Shown in pieces: positions 63,301 to 64,000 of a DNA stretch of 64,000 nucleotides. Source of the DNA: Alnus glutinosa (taxonomy: Eukaryota; Streptophyta; Magnoliopsida; Fagales; Betulaceae). The notes below the pieces were generated by a model that did no database searches, was not told the DNA's origin, and was given only the letters and a program-made list of their open reading frames with translations. Where the stretch lies: contig NC_084893.1 of the NCBI RefSeq assembly GCF_958979055.1, forward strand, positions 29,300,487 through 29,364,486. The letters run 5' to 3'. Positions within the stretch are counted from its first letter, which is position 1. Each line of letters begins with the position of its first letter. Position numbers and translations under genes: made by a program.

Positions 63301-63409
63301 GATTGGTCTAAATAAAGATTTCCGTGTCATACCGGGCATGGGTGAATTTGGAGACCGATATTTCGGAACGGATGACGACGACCAGCAAGTGGTGGACTCC
63401 TCACAGTAG
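54333..63409 (+). CDS. UKL4: Uridine kinase-like protein (uridine kinase / UPRT fusion), UKL4-like
   Basis: Fourteen exons: 54333-54486, 55069-55160, 55458-55527, 56259-56377, 56596-56692, 57473-57552, 60038-60232, 60373-60456, 60559-60619, 61875-61935, 62252-62345, 62432-62504, 63026-63108 and 63233-63409 (TAG). They total 1440 nt, 479 residues, with all phases consistent. The N-terminal half is a uridine kinase: P-loop [12 protein letters not shown] (~52-63), then [28 protein letters not shown] and [16 protein letters not shown]. The C-terminal half is a uracil phosphoribosyltransferase-like domain with [34 protein letters not shown], the PRPP loop [14 protein letters not shown], and [17 protein letters not shown]. 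The enzyme phosphorylates uridine and cytidine in pyrimidine salvage; in most plant members the second domain lacks demonstrated phosphoribosyltransferase activity. Clade assignment to UKL4 (rather than UKL3) rests on conserved gene order with At4g26510. Confidence 0.94.
55580..56039. repeat. 230 bp tandem duplication in UKL4 intron 3
   Basis: Copies from 55580 and 55810 share 'ttatagaatttcyccc', 'gtgttattcactgaaataag' and the rest of the unit up to 'agtagttataggattt' with only a few differences. High identity implies a recent event. It enlarges intron 3 and does not touch an exon. Confidence 0.95.
57715..59565 (+). mobile_element. Degraded LINE in UKL4 intron 6
   Basis: Sense-strand fragments match plant L1-type LINE polyproteins: around 58100-58340 a linker ending [21 protein letters not shown], then the end of the reverse transcriptase near 58540-58890 ([42 protein letters not shown]), then zinc-knuckle-region remnants to 59340. 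The segment carrying the first polymerase motifs is missing. The catalytic box reads LLFVDGT followed by a stop instead of F/Y-A-D-D-T, and stops and frameshifts are frequent. The element is dead. Its 3' end (gcgcttttaatgatattttg) is near 59545. Confidence 0.88.
59601..59700 (+). mobile_element. 5'-truncated LINE 3' end with 12 bp target duplication
   Basis: A ~100 bp insertion starts with a T run, includes 'gtgtacttggatgctctcc' and ends 'cttatcagaaaac' plus A9. The direct repeat gataggtgttgg flanks it (59589-59600 and 59701-59712). Poly-A tail, severe 5' truncation and target duplication are classic for LINE retrotransposition. It is a separate event from the longer LINE just upstream. Confidence 0.82.
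61164..61731 (+). mobile_element. Chimeric retroelement fragment related to the 280 bp mini-LTR element
   Basis: TGGTATGAGAGC at about 61470 is a primer-binding-site variant, followed by an internal part that matches the element at 34394-34520 (catttcaattaaatattcca, tgttgggc, gggagtttaag). A right-hand LTR-like copy (tgttaaagtattgattaaat...atttaaca) follows; it is interrupted by T-rich duplications near 61661-61715. The left LTR differs: a ~300 bp block from about 61164 to 61468, with 'gattttacgtggttcagtc', takes its place. The insertion is in UKL4 intron 9. Confidence 0.6.
62664..62953. mobile_element. Diverged PIF/Tourist-like MITE in UKL4 intron 12
   Basis: The ends gtgcgttgggattg and caaatccaaacgaatcc followed by tta, with internal 'aaatcgcag' and 'tgcgatttgtaa', match the element at 46035-46350. 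The left duplication is no longer clear. Confidence 0.65.
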
Positions 63410-64000
63410 TTCCATTAGTCCAAATCCACATTTTCAGATAATCATGAGCATGGAGTTTGGAGAAACAGCTGAATTTGCTTAATTGCTATTGTGCACATCT
63501 GGCATTGAGAACATTTGAAACAGTTTTGACTCGGTTGAACTTAGAAATTTATCATCCTTTTTATATTTTCTTTTTATTTTTCCTTTATAGAAACTCTTGG
63601 CACCGCACTAGGGGGGGTGGTGTTTGGTTGCAAAGCCAATTTGTTTCTATAATATTTCATCACAGCGTAAAACGTGTCTCGGATGGCAAGGCCTCCGCAT
63701 CAATCATATTTGTATTTATGTACACAGACATAACTTTATATTATAATTTTTTTTTAATCCTCCATCGTTTCCTCTTTTTTTTTTTTTTTGCCCATTTATT
63801 CTAACAATAATATTTTTGTGCTTCAATTGAGCTTGATCAATTTTTGGAAGTTTATTTACCGAATGTTCTAGTGAACTCAAAAGGCTGCGTCTAAGGTTTC
63901 TGAGAGGTTACTTAGGAAGCAGATTGAGACAGGTTATTTACCAAAAAAGAAGAAGAAAAAGATTAATAGAATCCTCCTCTTGAAGTTCTGGAAAGAACAA
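63410..64000 (+). other. UKL4-like 3' UTR and downstream DNA
   Basis: AT-rich sequence after the UKL4-like stop with T-rich tracts (63748-63789). No conserved coding sequence is visible up to the window end. Confidence 0.5.

Noticed and set aside
1-64000. CRISPR arrays, operons, prophage or defence islands
   Set aside because: Intron-rich plant nuclear DNA; repeats present are MITEs, minisatellites and retroelements, with no spacer-repeat structure.

Overview
This window is nuclear DNA of a flowering plant. Genes are split into short exons by AT-rich GT-AG introns, intergenic stretches are long, AT-rich and full of small transposons, and every recognisable protein is of plant type. The repeat landscape suggests a woody eudicot, but I cannot name the species. 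There is no bacterial, CRISPR or phage content.

Layout. 1-2358: the 3' exons of an FKBP16-1-type thylakoid-lumen immunophilin (+). 3515-8058: an SFT2/Got1-like Golgi vesicle transport protein (+). 8059-18202: a 10 kb gene-poor stretch with a SINE, an 850 bp tandem duplication and other repeats. 18203-21595: an LRR receptor kinase of the RGF1-INSENSITIVE type (RGI3-like, +). 23058-26945: a plant RecX-family protein (-). 28045-29049: a DUF868 protein (-) with a 155 bp transposon abutting its stop codon. 30146-39286: a CH-domain kinesin-14 in 17 coding exons (-), 1190 residues as assembled here. 39287-52640: 13 kb with no recognisable gene but many MITE, hAT, PIF-type and foldback elements and minisatellites. 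52646-63409: a uridine kinase-like protein (UKL4-like, +) with 14 coding exons and a 5'-UTR intron; degraded LINE sequence lies in one intron.

The genes do not form one pathway. FKBP16-1, SFT2, RGI3 and UKL4 appear colinear with the Arabidopsis interval At4g26555-At4g26550-At4g26540-At4g26510 (gene codes from memory). RecX, DUF868 and kinesin-14 sit between RGI3 and UKL4. This makes the window an ancestral eudicot block and supports calling these four as orthologues.

The most notable signals are: an apparent U12-type AT-AC intron in the kinesin motor domain; a 280 bp miniature LTR retrotransposon with ~77 bp LTRs, a Met-tRNA-type primer-binding site and a polypurine tract; a MULE-like MITE whose 9 bp target duplication contains the DUF868 stop codon; an in-frame 33-residue tandem duplication in the kinesin tail; a 108 nt, stop-free intron inside the RGI3 kinase domain; and a set of foldback elements filled with GGGTGG/CCACCC palindromes. 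Exon coordinates come from reading splice signals and protein-family continuity by eye; no transcript or database evidence was available.
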